Shown: positions 1 through 9,023 of the stretch, piece after piece
Layout: each line of letters begins with the position of its first letter
Numbering within the stretch: the stretch's first letter is position 1
Assembly (NCBI RefSeq): GCF_003860465.1
Contig: NZ_CP034183.1
Span: forward strand, 1,502,001-1,566,000
Origin: Deinococcus psychrotolerans
GTDB lineage: Bacteria > Deinococcota > Deinococci > Deinococcales > Deinococcaceae
Direction: 5' to 3'
Length of the DNA stretch: 64,000 nt
Position numbers and translations under genes: made by a program
The notes under the pieces: generated by a model
What the model was told of the DNA's origin: nothing
What the model saw: the letters and a program-made list of their open reading frames with translations, nothing else
Database searches by the model: none

Positions 1-1040
1 TAGCCGTTCTGAGGCTGTAATTTGAGCGTGAAATTGGCGCTTTGGCCCGCCGTGATGCTCAGCGAGGCCGGATCAGACAGCATTTGGAATGAGGGAGCAG
101 CCGTAACGGTCAGCGGCACGCTCACCGCTTTGGCAGGCGTCTCAATCGGCGTGACCGTCAGGGTGGTCTTACCGGGGGCCACCGCTTTTACAACGCCTGA
201 GCCGTCCACGGTAGCAACGTCCACATTTTCTATTTTGAAGTTAAGCTTGCTGGAAAAATTTCCCGTGCCTTGCAGATCAGTCTTGAGGCTCAGAGATGCT
301 CCCACCAACAAGTTGACTGGATTGGGCGCGACTTTAAGCACAGTGACCGCTGGCGCTGGCGTACTCCCGATTGGCCCCGTTCCAGAAGCCGCTTTGGCGC
401 TGACCGGCCAATCGAAGCTACGGGTCGAACTGCCCCAAGTCAGCGCAACATTCAGCTTGCCTGTTCCTTCTGCGTTGGCCAGTAACTCGGCTTTGATGAC
501 GCGTGTTCCTACCGCTCCTTCAACTGCCGCGCTCTTGACAGTGATTGGCAGGCCATCAGCGCTGGTGATTTTGATTTGAGGTGCACAGGCCAGCGCCACC
601 TGCTCACTGATCGGCACGCTGAGGATACTCCCGCTGCCCACACTGAGACTTACTGCACTTAAGGTCGGCGTGTAAACGGTGTCGGGCAAGGTGAAGCTGC
701 TTTTTTGGTTGCTCAAAATTTCGGTACTGCCGACTTTAACGCTGTAAATCAGCGTGTTGACTCCCGGACATAGCCCACTGAGCGCAATACTGCCGTTACC
801 GGACAAATTGGCGCTTTGGGCCGGGTTGCCGTTGACAGCGTACTGCACCGATACCGCTCCCGAAGCCTGCACCTTGATGCTGGGCGCGGCTTGATCGCTT
901 TGGTCGAGCGCTGCGGTGACGCTTGGCTTGGCGGCTTGAGGTTCTGGAAGTGTTCCACCCCCGCCCTGACAGGCCGTCAGCAGAAAAAAGCCGCTGAGCA
1001 ACAGCCCAGCGGACGAGAGATGAAATTTATCTTTACTCAT
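1..1040 (-). CDS. Ig-like domain surface lipoprotein, C-terminus outside window
   Basis: The frame is open from the ATG at 1040 to the left edge (about 346 codons), so the C-terminus is missing. The first 25 residues are a lipoprotein signal: a short basic start, a Leu-rich core and a lipobox LTAC followed by QGGGG, so the mature protein should be lipid-anchored on the outer face of the membrane. The rest is rich in Ser, Thr, Val and Ala with beta-sandwich character. Around residues 225-295 it resembles a bacterial Ig-like (BIG2) domain, with a VAPGKTTLTV-type ending. No catalytic motif is visible; a structural or adhesive role is inferred. A TAGACT -10 box lies six bases upstream of the ATG. 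Confidence 0.75.
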   Translation of the reverse strand, partial: MSKDKFHLSSAGLLLSGFFLLTACQGGGGTLPEPQAAKPSVTAALDQSDQAAPSIKVQASGAVSVQYAVNGNPAQSANLSGNGSIALSGLCPGVNTLIYSVKVGSTEILSNQKSSFTLPDTVYTPTLSAVSLSVGSGSILSVPISEQVALACAPQIKITSADGLPITVKSAAVEGAVGTRVIKAELLANAEGTGKLNVALTWGSSTRSFDWPVSAKAASGTGPIGSTPAPAVTVLKVAPNPVNLLVGASLSLKTDLQGTGNFSSKLNFKIENVDVATVDGSGVVKAVAPGKTTLTVTPIETPAKAVSVPLTVTAAPSFQMLSDPASLSITAGQSANFTLKLQPQNG

Positions 1041-1046
1041 GCTTTT

Positions 1047-1052
1047 AGTCTA
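1047..1052 (-). promoter_or_regulatory. -10 box (TAGACT) of leaderless lipoprotein gene
   Basis: On the minus strand TAGACT is followed by six bases and then the ATG at 1040. There is no Shine-Dalgarno site, so the transcript is probably leaderless. Confidence 0.5.
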
Positions 1053-1103
1053 CCCCCGGTTTCTGACAAGAAAGTTAAGATTTCAGCGAATTTCTCAGAA
1101 AAC

Positions 1104-1135
1104 AAAAAAGCGGAAGCCGAAGCCTCCGCTTTTTT
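1104..1135 (-). terminator. Rho-independent terminator of the DUF11 lipoprotein gene
   Basis: An 11-bp inverted repeat (AAAAAAGCGGA / TCCGCTTTTTT) closes a 10-base loop and carries T-runs on both strands. It lies just downstream of the minus-strand gene ending at 1154 and could act in both directions. Confidence 0.75.
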
Positions 1136-1153
1136 GTTTTAAGCCCGCTGAGA

Positions 1154-4100
1154 TCAGGGGTTGGTGGTGGTATTTTCCAGCACTTGGAGCTGCTGGCCGA
1201 GGTAATCCTCGGTGGTGGTCATATTGGTGTTGCCGACCTTGGTATTCGGGTCGCCCGCCAAGACCGCACGCACGAAGCCGTTTTGCGGCACAGTGACGTT
1301 GTTGAAGGTGATCTGGTCGCCGCCTGCACTGCGAACAGCAGTCAGTCCAGTGTCCACGAAAGTGGTGCCGTCCGTCGAACGGTACAGCTTGTAGCTGCCG
1401 CCTGCCGGGAACTGAACCACAGTGGTGTCATCGAGGTTGAATGTCAGGGTAACAGGAGTGGCTACGCCGCCCGTGTTCTGAGAATCAACTTTGTAGTAGA
1501 AGTTACCGCCAAAGGTGCTGATCGAGTAGCCGTCTTTCTTGTTGGCATCGATGATGGCCGAATTGTTATCGGTGTACTCACCTTTCGTGGTAAGGGTGAG
1601 GCGAGGAGCCAACGGCTTGACGTCGAAGACTGGGGCGCACGACTCGAGGCCATTTTGCACAGCAGTGTTGCCGCCAGGAACGGTGGTGCGCAACACGCCG
1701 AAGGTGGAGTTGGGGCCGTCCACTTCAGGCTGCCAGATGGCATTGATGTTCTGAGTCGGGTACCAAGTGCCGAGGTTGGCATTGGCGGCACTGCCCAAGT
1801 ACTCCACCGAGCGCGTGAACGGCTGGTTGAGGTTCGAGGAGGAGAGGTAAGCGCAGTTGATGTAGCGGTTGCCGCCGTTGACATTCGTCAACTGGCTGAG
1901 CGTAAGCTGCACAGCCGCCGAGGCGGTGTCCTTGCCGTTGAAGATGCCAATCGGTGCCCAGCTGATGTACTGGGTGGCCGAGTTCGCGCCGCCAGCCGGG
2001 AAGGTGACATTGAAGCTACGCGGCGAGGTGATGTTGGGATTGGTGAGTGTGTTGGGCACCGCGTTGGTAACGGTGATCGGAGTGGCGTTGGTGAAATCCA
2101 GTTCGGTTTGGAAGGTGTCGTTGAGCGACACGTTGTAACCGTACGGGTTCTGACGTGGCACGTCTTGACCGGCCACTTGTCCAGCACCGCTGAACTCGTT
2201 GGGGTACTTCTGGAACAAGGCAGGATACAGAACGTCTTCCGGTGCGCCGCTGGTGGTGCGGTCGCGCTGGCTGAAGTTGAGGACGTAGTTGGCGCTGGCA
2301 CCCTGCACCAAGTTGAGCTGCTGACCGCTGGCCAAAGTCTTGGACAGTCTGTAGATCGGGCGCACCACGTTGATGGTGGACTCGTCTGCAGTGGGATCAT
2401 AGTCGGTGACGACTTGGTTGGCGAAGCTGCCCGACTGCGGGAAGTACGACACGGTGGTGTCATTGATCTGCGTACCGTCGGTGACTGGGTAAGGATCGCT
2501 GTACGGCAAGTTGGCCACGCCGTTGTAAGGCTGAACGGTGAAGCCTGCCGACTGTGCGGTGGACTGGAACTTGTAGCCAGGCTTCTGGCGAGCGAAGACT
2601 TGGAAGGTAAAGGTGCGGGTGCCGTTGGCTTCGATGGTCTGGAGCGCAGGGGTACCGGTGTAGTTCCAAGTGATGGCATGCTTGGCCGCGTCGTAGGTAC
2701 CACCGTTGCTGATGCTGCCGACGACCACACCGAGCTCGGCGGGGAGTTGATCAGCCACAGTGGCGTTGTAGACCGCGTCTGTGGTGCTTTGGTTCTTGGT
2801 GGTGATGGTGTAGGTCGCCAAGAACGGCTCAGGCAACGTACCGGTGGGAGCCAAGGTGACGTCTGGGCCAGCCCACGTCAGGACGTGGTTGTCGACGCTC
2901 TTGTTGATACTCAAGAAGCCAGTGGTGTACTTCTTGTGGAAAGTGATGTCCTTGAGCGGGAAATCATAAGTGGTGTTACCAAAGATGGCCTGGAACACGT
3001 AGCTGGCTTTGAGATCCACTTGCAGAGGTTTGGCACCAACTTGGGCCTGAGTCACGTCCGCGTTGGGCTCAATACGGATGCCGCTACCGGGGTTGCGGTC
3101 CGTATAGGTACGGCCATCGGCGCTGATGCTGTCTTCCGCACCGGTCAGGACAAAGTGAACGCGGGCTGCGTCTTGGCCGCTGAGGGTGTAGACCACGTAG
3201 CCGCCGAAGTCTTGCGGGTTATGCAAGTTGGTCTGAGGCTGCTTGTCGTACACCTGCACGTTGAAGATCGCCGCGTTGGTGGGGTTGGTGTCGTTGGGAA
3301 TGGTGTTGGGCGTAACGAAAATGTTGTTGTAGGTGCCCACGTCGCTGCCAATCCGGTTCGGCGCTTTGCGGGTGTCTTGACCCACTTCCGTGACGTACAA
3401 GTGGCTCATGTTGAGGAAGAAGCCCTTGAGTTCCAACGGAGCAGCCACAGACGAGCCGCCGCTTTCCGCGTTGATGATGAACTTGATGGGATCGCCGTTG
3501 TTGTTGGAGTTGACATTGCCGTAAGTCGCGAAGAAGCGAATCTTGGCAAAACCCTGAGCATCGGTGACGATCGGGGCTTTTTGGCCGCCGGTCGCTTGGG
3601 TGGTCACGGTGCTGGAGCAGCTCGAGATGGTGACGTTGTAAGCATCTGGGCCGGTAGACTCAGCGGTCACATTGGCGTTGGCCAGCGGGTTGCCGTTGAC
3701 GTCCAGCACCTTCACCACGGCGCAGACATTCTCTTCGGTCTGGGACGCAAAGAGGGTGGCTACTTTGTTGGCGTTGACTTCGGTCTTGGTGGGCAGAAGG
3801 GCGTTGGTGTCGTCCTTGAGGCTGACCAAGCTGATGGACTTGATGGCCGCTGGGGTGACGACAGGGGGGGTAATGACAGGGCCATTGGTCTTGACGTAGG
3901 TAAAGCTCAGCGCCTGGTCTGCCGTGTTGAGGTCGGCGCTTTGGCCGCTGGGGGTATCAAACCCTGGGGCAGCTTTGGGCGTGACGGTGTAAGCGCCGTT
4001 GGCGTAGCTCTTGGAGAACGTACCCGAGACGGTGACGGTGTCCGTAGCGCCACCAGTCTTGGTGACATCAAAGTCAGCCGAGGCAGGCCCGTTCAGGTTG

Positions 4101-4201
4101 ATCGTCAGCTTGTGCGTCGTGGGGCCTGAGGTCGTGCCCTGTGAGCAAGACGCCAAGGCGATAACGCCGGTGAGGGCCAAAAGGCCGAGATTTTTCTTCA
4201 T
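1154..4201 (-). CDS. Large DUF11-repeat surface lipoprotein (1015 aa)
   Basis: The chosen start at 4201 is preceded by a strong GGGAGGAAAG ribosome site and begins a lipoprotein signal (MKKN..., lipobox LASC, Cys19); an upstream in-frame start would add 41 residues that hide this signal. Behind the lipid anchor come a Pro/Thr-rich stretch, Ig-like beta domains, and around residues 455-545 a DUF11-type module (YTITTKNQS..., NATVADQLP, FTFQVFARQ). A related beta module near the C-terminus starts with a YKVDSQNTGG segment. DUF11 proteins are usually structural cell-surface proteins, and nothing enzymatic is visible. The gene has its own strong promoter, a roughly 160-base leader and a terminator. 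It may be co-regulated with the lipoprotein gene downstream. Confidence 0.8.
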   Translation of the reverse strand: MKKNLGLLALTGVIALASCSQGTTSGPTTHKLTINLNGPASADFDVTKTGGATDTVTVSGTFSKSYANGAYTVTPKAAPGFDTPSGQSADLNTADQALSFTYVKTNGPVITPPVVTPAAIKSISLVSLKDDTNALLPTKTEVNANKVATLFASQTEENVCAVVKVLDVNGNPLANANVTAESTGPDAYNVTISSCSSTVTTQATGGQKAPIVTDAQGFAKIRFFATYGNVNSNNNGDPIKFIINAESGGSSVAAPLELKGFFLNMSHLYVTEVGQDTRKAPNRIGSDVGTYNNIFVTPNTIPNDTNPTNAAIFNVQVYDKQPQTNLHNPQDFGGYVVYTLSGQDAARVHFVLTGAEDSISADGRTYTDRNPGSGIRIEPNADVTQAQVGAKPLQVDLKASYVFQAIFGNTTYDFPLKDITFHKKYTTGFLSINKSVDNHVLTWAGPDVTLAPTGTLPEPFLATYTITTKNQSTTDAVYNATVADQLPAELGVVVGSISNGGTYDAAKHAITWNYTGTPALQTIEANGTRTFTFQVFARQKPGYKFQSTAQSAGFTVQPYNGVANLPYSDPYPVTDGTQINDTTVSYFPQSGSFANQVVTDYDPTADESTINVVRPIYRLSKTLASGQQLNLVQGASANYVLNFSQRDRTTSGAPEDVLYPALFQKYPNEFSGAGQVAGQDVPRQNPYGYNVSLNDTFQTELDFTNATPITVTNAVPNTLTNPNITSPRSFNVTFPAGGANSATQYISWAPIGIFNGKDTASAAVQLTLSQLTNVNGGNRYINCAYLSSSNLNQPFTRSVEYLGSAANANLGTWYPTQNINAIWQPEVDGPNSTFGVLRTTVPGGNTAVQNGLESCAPVFDVKPLAPRLTLTTKGEYTDNNSAIIDANKKDGYSISTFGGNFYYKVDSQNTGGVATPVTLTFNLDDTTVVQFPAGGSYKLYRSTDGTTFVDTGLTAVRSAGGDQITFNNVTVPQNGFVRAVLAGDPNTKVGNTNMTTTEDYLGQQLQVLENTTTNP

Positions 4202-4602
4202 GCTTTCCTCCCGTGGAAAAGGCGGTTTCTCATCTGACCGTCTACATAAATGCAGCGTCGGTGTATTGGAGCAGCGCCAAAAGCAGTTGCCGAGTTTCCT
4301 ACTTTCATTACTCCCCCTCTTCACTCATGCAGCACACATGCCCGGCAAGAATGTGAATCCTTAGCAGAGTATACGGAGGGGTGTAGGCAGTGTCAACATA
4401 AAAAAGCCTCGCCACAGCACAAATTTTTCCTCCCAGATGGGATTAGGCGCTTATGAGGCAAAGCGGAGATGGCAAAGCTCAAAGTGTGTTCATGTGGGCA
4501 GATTTCATCTTTGTAACAGGAACAAAGAAAGCCCTCAAGCCGCAGCCCAAGCGCAAACTGATGCCCTCCTACGATCGTGATGAACGATTTTTTAAGCCCG
4601 TC
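4202..4602. other. Gene-free 400-bp region with promoter and long 5' leader
   Basis: Between the lipoprotein gene and the rarA stop codon. It holds the leader and promoter of the lipoprotein gene. The remaining bases up to 4602 show no convincing gene, tRNA or repeat. Confidence 0.6.
4368..4396 (-). promoter_or_regulatory. Strong sigma-70-type promoter of the DUF11 lipoprotein gene
   Basis: On the minus strand a consensus TTGACA (4391-4396) and a TATACT (4368-4373) are exactly 17 bases apart. Transcription would begin near 4360, giving a leader of about 160 bases before the start codon. Confidence 0.75.
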
Positions 4603-5886
4603 TCATGTTCCTTCTGGTGCTTCTCCATGTGCTTCCCGCAGCTTGCGCCAGCGCTCGGCCATTCTGTCTTCCCACCCTTCACCGTTGGGGCTATACAAGT
4701 CCAGCGCTACGCCGTGCGGCAAATAGTCCTGAGCAAAGCTGCCTGACGGATCGTCAAAGTAGTAAGCATAGCTTTGCCCGTAGCCTTGTGAGCGCATCAG
4801 AGCGGTAGGAGCGTTCCGAAGGTGCAGTGGCACAGCCAAGCTCTCGCCTTCCCGAACAGCGCTCAGAGCGGCTTTCCAAGCCGTATAGACGCTGTTGCTT
4901 TTGGGAGCCAGCGCCAAATACACCACCGCCTGCGCCAGCGCCAAGTCACCCTCGGGGCTGCCCAGAAACTCGGCGGTGTCGCGGGCAGCGACGGCCAAGC
5001 GCAGGGCTTGTGGGTCAGCAAGACCAATGTCTTCAGCGGCCATCCGCACGATCCTGCGGGCCACGTACAGGGAGTCAGCGCCGCCTTCGATCATGCGGGC
5101 CAGCCAGTAAAGCGAGGCGTCTACGTGGCTGGCCCGCACCGATTTGTGCAGCGCCGAGATCAGGTTGTAGAAATCTTCGCCGCCCTTGTCCATCTGCGGC
5201 AAGTGGCGGCCAAACGCTTCGGTGACGGCCTCCGGCGTGATCGGTTCGGCCAGCGTGGAAGCCACTTCCAGAGTGCTGAGCGCCCGGCGGGCGTCGCCGT
5301 CAGCGAGGCGGGCCAGCAAGTCCAGCGCTTCGGGCTCGGCAGTGACGTTGGGCAGGCCACGCGAATCGCTGAGCGCCCGTTCCAGCAGGCCGCGCACGTC
5401 TTCAGGCGTCAGCGCTTCCAGCACCAGCGTTCTGGCCCGCGAGCGCAGAGCTGGATTGACTTCAAAGCTGGGGTTTTCGGTGGTCGCGCCGATCAGGGTC
5501 AGCAGGCCAGATTCGACGTGCGGCAGCAGGGCGTCTTGCTGGGCCTTGTTAAAGCGGTGAATTTCGTCGAGGAAAAGAATGGTCTTCTGACCGCGCCCAC
5601 GCAGCCGCTCGGCCTCCACGGTGGCCTCGCGCACATCCTTGACGCCTGCCGAGACGGCGGAAAGGGCAATGAAATGCGCGTCCACTTCGGCAGCCATGAG
5701 GCGGGCCAAAGTGGTTTTGCCGACGCCGGGTGGCCCCCAGAGAATGAAGGAGCCCAGCCGCTTGGAGGCCAGGGTACGGGTCAGCGGCTTGCCTGGGCCA
5801 AGCAAATGGCGCTGACCGACGACTTCCGCGAGGGTGCGTGGGCGCAGACGCTCAGCGAGGGGAGCGGGCGGATCAAACAACGTCAT
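4603..5886 (-). CDS. rarA: Replication-associated recombination protein RarA (AAA+ ATPase)
   Basis: A 427-residue AAA+ ATPase of the RarA/MgsA/WRNIP1 family, which acts at stalled replication forks and is related to clamp loaders. Walker A is GPPGVGKTT (51-59), Walker [10 protein letters not shown] (about 104-112) and the sensor 1 region [11 protein letters not shown] follows near 132. The C-terminal half carries the expected helical oligomerisation domain ([15 protein letters not shown], then [13 protein letters not shown]). The length matches the family and the N-terminal [17 protein letters not shown] motif is complete, so the start is secure. It is transcribed away from the peptidase-like gene at 5949. 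Confidence 0.95.
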   Translation of the reverse strand: MTLFDPPAPLAERLRPRTLAEVVGQRHLLGPGKPLTRTLASKRLGSFILWGPPGVGKTTLARLMAAEVDAHFIALSAVSAGVKDVREATVEAERLRGRGQKTILFLDEIHRFNKAQQDALLPHVESGLLTLIGATTENPSFEVNPALRSRARTLVLEALTPEDVRGLLERALSDSRGLPNVTAEPEALDLLARLADGDARRALSTLEVASTLAEPITPEAVTEAFGRHLPQMDKGGEDFYNLISALHKSVRASHVDASLYWLARMIEGGADSLYVARRIVRMAAEDIGLADPQALRLAVAARDTAEFLGSPEGDLALAQAVVYLALAPKSNSVYTAWKAALSAVREGESLAVPLHLRNAPTALMRSQGYGQSYAYYFDDPSGSFAQDYLPHGVALDLYSPNGEGWEDRMAERWRKLREAHGEAPEGT

Positions 5887-5936
5887 CCGTGAATATTAAA
5901 GGAGCCTGCGCTGCTCAAAAGGAGTTAAAGGAGGGC

Positions 5937-5942
5937 TATCTT
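5937..5942 (+). promoter_or_regulatory. -10 box (TATCTT) upstream of the HEGYPGHH protein
   Basis: TATCTT ends six bases before the ATG at 5949, suggesting leaderless transcription. An AAAGGAGGG at 5927-5935 is also present but sits 13 bases from the start, rather far for a ribosome site. Confidence 0.45.
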
Positions 5943-5948
5943 TTGCTT

Positions 5949-7127
5949 ATGACTTCTCTACAACCTGACGACCTCGCCCGCCGCTACATTCGACTGGCCC
6001 ATCATCTGGACGCCCACTCGCCCAGTTTTATTGACGGGTACGGCGGCCCCGCCGAGTTGGCAGACCGCACGCTGCGCCCGGTTGCCGAAGTGAAAGCCGA
6101 GTTGGAAGCGCTGCAAGACGACGTTCAGAACGAGCCCGACGCCACGCGCCGCACTTTTTTGGAAGCCCAGACGCGGGCCATGCACACTCTGGCGCGGATT
6201 TTGGGCAGCGAGAAGTTACCTTACGAAAAAGAAGTGCGCGGCTTATACGGTATTGATCCCGTGCGGGCCGATTTGAGCGAGTTGGACGCCGCTTTGAGGG
6301 AACTCGACGCCGCCTTGCCGGGCACGGGCCCCCTCAGTGAGCGCGAAGAAGCGGTGCGGTCGCGGGTGACAGTCGAACCTGAGAACCTGCTGCGGGTGGC
6401 CGAGCCGATTGTGACCGAGTTGCGGCGGCGCACCCAGCAGCAACTCGGCTTACCAGACGGCGAGAACTTCAGCATTGGTTTGGTTAACAACCAGCCTTGG
6501 GGCGGGTACAACTGGCCGCTGGGCAACTTGCAAAGCCGAATTGACATCAATACTGACTTGGCGGTGGCGCTGACCAGTTTGCCGGATTTGATGGCCCACG
6601 AAGGCTATCCGGGCCACCACACCGAACACGCCACCAAGGAAGCCGAATTGGTGCGCGGACGCGGTTGGTTTGAACACAGCATTCAACTGATCAACGCGCC
6701 GGAATGCGTTGTCAGCGAGGGAATCGCCATGAACGCCCTCAGCGCCGTGATGAGTGAGCAAGAAGTCGGCGAGTGGCTGACGGGAGAACTGGCCAGCGTG
6801 GCTGGACTTGAGCCGGAAGCGGTACAGGCGGCCCTCCATCTGGCCCGGCTCAAGGAAAAATTCAGCAGTGTTTCCGGTCACGCGGCGATGATGCTGCATC
6901 AAGACGGAGCGAGTCAGCGCGAGGTCTTGGACTTTTTTCAGCACTACGGCGCAACCGAGGAGCGGGCGCAAAAGAGCTTTGAGTTTATTGCCCAGCCGAC
7001 TTTTCGGGCCTACATCTTTACTTACAGCGTGGGCAGTGGGCTGGTGCGCCGAGCGGTGGAACGCGGCGCGGTGACGTTCAGGGAGCTGCTGAGAGAACCG
7101 AAAACGCCGAGTGACTTGCGGGTTTAG
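5949..7127 (+). CDS. DUF885-like HEGYPGHH putative metallopeptidase
   Basis: This 392-residue protein carries a [10 protein letters not shown] motif around residue 218, the HExxGHH-type signature of DUF885-like proteins, which are predicted zinc metallopeptidases. A downstream SEGIAMNAL segment may supply a further metal-binding Glu. Helical N- and C-terminal parts surround this core, and there is no signal peptide, so it is probably cytoplasmic. The ATG at 5949 was chosen because it lies six bases after a TATCTT box; upstream in-frame codons give an unconvincing extension. Substrate unknown. The next gene (mqnD) has its own -10 box, so the two need not form an operon. Confidence 0.75.
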   Translation: MTSLQPDDLARRYIRLAHHLDAHSPSFIDGYGGPAELADRTLRPVAEVKAELEALQDDVQNEPDATRRTFLEAQTRAMHTLARILGSEKLPYEKEVRGLYGIDPVRADLSELDAALRELDAALPGTGPLSEREEAVRSRVTVEPENLLRVAEPIVTELRRRTQQQLGLPDGENFSIGLVNNQPWGGYNWPLGNLQSRIDINTDLAVALTSLPDLMAHEGYPGHHTEHATKEAELVRGRGWFEHSIQLINAPECVVSEGIAMNALSAVMSEQEVGEWLTGELASVAGLEPEAVQAALHLARLKEKFSSVSGHAAMMLHQDGASQREVLDFFQHYGATEERAQKSFEFIAQPTFRAYIFTYSVGSGLVRRAVERGAVTFRELLREPKTPSDLRV

Positions 7128-7198
7128 AGCGGGTTTGGTGCTTGGCTGCCCACTCACGACTGCCCCTCTCCACCCCATTTGCCCTTCCCCACTCGGCG

Positions 7199-7204
7199 TA
7201 CTTT
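7199..7204 (+). promoter_or_regulatory. -10 box (TACTTT) of mqnD
   Basis: TACTTT ends six bases before the ATG at 7211, with no Shine-Dalgarno site between them. Confidence 0.5.
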
Positions 7205-7210
7205 AAAGCC

Positions 7211-8074
7211 ATGACTTCTGCTTCCACCAACCCCGCCGCGCTCGACCTCGGCTACTCGTTTTGCCCCAACGACACTTTCATTTTTTACGCGCTCTCGCAC
7301 GGCAAGGTGCCGACGCCCGCGCCCATCCGGGAAGTGCTGGAGGACGTGCAGACGCTCAATGATTGGGCCACGCTGGGCCGCTTGCCGATCACCAAAATCA
7401 GCTACCGCGCTTACTTTGAAGTGATGCACGATTACGTGGCCCTCCGCAGCGGCGGGGCGCTGGGGCGCGGGGTGGGGCCGCTGGTGGTGGCGCGGGAGGA
7501 ATTGGGCGACCTCAACGGCAAAACGGTGCTGTCGCCCGGAGCGCTGACCACCGCCGAGCTGCTGCTCAAAATCGTTTACCCTGAGGTCAAGGTGGTGCGG
7601 GTGCGCTACGACGAGGTGATGCCCGCTGTAGAACGGGGTGAGCTGAACGGGCAAGCGGTGGACGCGGGCCTGATCATTCACGAATCGCGCTTTACCTACC
7701 ATCAGCACGGCCTGACCAAGCTGCTGGATCTGGGCGCGTGGTGGGAAAGCGAAACCGGCTTGCCGCTGCCGCTCGGCGCAATTTTGGTGCGGCGCGACTT
7801 GCTGCCCGCAACCCAGTGGGCGCTGAATCAGGCAGTGAAGGCCAGCCTCGAATACGCTTATCAGCATCCACAGGAACCCAAAGCCTACATCCGCCAGCAC
7901 GCCCTCGAAATGGCCGACGAAGTGATGCAGGCGCACATCGATTTGTATGTCAACAGCTTCAGCTTGGACGTGGGCGACGAAGGCACGCGGGCAGTGGTGG
8001 AATTGCATAGGCGAGCGGTGGCGGCGGGCGCGGTAAAGGCCAGCGACCTGCCTTTATTTGTAGAGCCTTCCTGA
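7211..8074 (+). CDS. mqnD: 1,4-dihydroxy-6-naphthoate synthase MqnD
   Basis: A 287-residue periplasmic-binding-protein-fold enzyme of the MqnA/MqnD family. MqnD converts cyclic dehypoxanthine futalosine to 1,4-dihydroxy-6-naphthoate in the futalosine route to menaquinone. Family signatures are visible: FCPNDTFIFYAL near the N-terminus, the KISYRAYFEV segment, VDAGLIIHESRFTY in the middle and LPLPLGAI after it. Length is normal and there is no export signal. The start at 7211 follows a TACTTT -10 box by six bases. The other mqn genes are not in this window. It implies menaquinone as the respiratory quinone. Confidence 0.9.
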   Translation: MTSASTNPAALDLGYSFCPNDTFIFYALSHGKVPTPAPIREVLEDVQTLNDWATLGRLPITKISYRAYFEVMHDYVALRSGGALGRGVGPLVVAREELGDLNGKTVLSPGALTTAELLLKIVYPEVKVVRVRYDEVMPAVERGELNGQAVDAGLIIHESRFTYHQHGLTKLLDLGAWWESETGLPLPLGAILVRRDLLPATQWALNQAVKASLEYAYQHPQEPKAYIRQHALEMADEVMQAHIDLYVNSFSLDVGDEGTRAVVELHRRAVAAGAVKASDLPLFVEPS

Positions 8075-8110
8075 GACTGAACTGGCCTGCCGAAGCGGAG
8101 GGCTGAGCAG

Positions 8111-8221
8111 TTGGCTCAGGCAACCCCTAAAGCCGGCGCTGGCGCTTTAGTTACCCTCAAGACCAAGCATTTCAAGCGGTTAGGGCCGGATATCACCGGG
8201 CTGGTGCGTGCGCCGAAGTGA
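8111..8221 (+). other. Possible gene-tail remnant
   Basis: An open stretch of 37 codons ending in TGA at 8219-8221 reads as a basic peptide (TKHFKRLGPDITGLV). It has no convincing start and may be the remaining C-terminus of a lost gene; coding is uncertain. Confidence 0.2.
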
Positions 8222-8233
8222 GGTACGCAGTAT

Positions 8234-8584
8234 CTAAAATTCAATCCCCAGCGCCAGCAACACGCCCGCTTCTACTTGCTTGATGTGCGCTTCAGGTACT
8301 TCACCCAAACACTGCTCCAACTTGCTGCGCTCAAGGGTGGTGAGTTGGTGACAAAGCGCCACCGAGTTGAGCGCCAGCCCGCCCATGCCAGCGGGCAGTG
8401 CCACATTGGTTGGGCCTCGCCCCGCTTACGCCTGAGAACTGGAAATCGGCACCACCATGATGCTTTGCCAGCGTTCGTTGCGGAGAAAGTTATCGCGCAT
8501 CAGCACCAGCACAGGCCGTCTGCCGCGCTGTTCGCTGCCTCTGCGGGGTTCCAGAACCGCTTGCCAGATTTCGCCGCGTTTCAC
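8234..8584 (-). pseudogene. PemK/MazF-family toxin, broken by an in-frame stop
   Basis: Read from the GTG at 8584, the sequence gives VKRGEIWQAVLEPRRGSEQRGRRPVLV in two parts (KRGEIW and RGRRPVLV are the PemK/MazF N-terminal signature of ribonuclease toxins), then MVVPISSSQA and a TAA stop (8426-8428). The same frame continues with GPTNVALPAGMGGL, SVALCHQLTTL and a normal family C-terminus to the TAG at 8234. Full length would be about 116 residues. The stop falls mid-domain, so only a truncated protein would be made unless it is read through. It overlaps the antitoxin stop by a few bases (GTGA), the usual coupling of such modules. Confidence 0.7.
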
Positions 8585-8816
8585 GGTTCCTGACTGAGCA
8601 AGAGTTCAACGCCTGCTGCTTCGAGTTCGGTGTCCAGATCAAAAGCTGTACCCGCATATCCGGCAATGTAGGCGTCTAGCTCAGCATCAAGGGCGGTCTG
8701 GCGTTGCTCAGCCAGAAAACGCTCAACGGCTTCGCAGGCCAGTTGGGTTGCTGTGGTGCCGCTTGCATCAATTGGGCGTGCAGCGGTTCACTGAGCGGGA
8801 GATGGATGTGCTTCAT
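8581..8816 (-). pseudogene. Antitoxin partner of the PemK/MazF remnant, frameshifted
   Basis: The start ATG at 8816 opens MKHIHLPLSEPLHAQLMQA, a typical antitoxin N-terminus. The frame then fails, while a neighbouring frame carries on with TTATQLACEAVERFLAEQ, DAELDAYIAGYAG and a C-terminal acidic tail ending at 8581. The total of 236 bases is one short of a multiple of three, consistent with a single-base deletion near 8750-8760. With the broken toxin this marks a dead or dying toxin-antitoxin module. A sequencing error is possible here but would not explain the separate stop in the toxin. Confidence 0.65.
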
Positions 8817-9023
8817 GCCAGTAGGTTATGCCAGTAGAAAGGGAGCAGGAGGGCTGATCCTTACTTTGCCTGACCTCACCGCCCGCACCCCTCTAGCCCC
8901 CCGCAAAAGCTGAGGCTTGGGCTTTGCGACGTAAACCTAATCGGATATGCAGATGCTATAACTTAGGCACGTCAATACCTCAGTCACTGTAGTTACTTCC
9001 ACAAACGGTATGGGAGATCAATT

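Noticed and set aside
1184..4129. Very long open frame on the plus strand across the DUF11 gene
   Set aside because: It is an antisense shadow of a GC-rich gene; the minus-strand frame has a signal peptide, ribosome site, promoter and domain matches. Similar shadows oppose rarA, serA, the permease and the histidine kinase.
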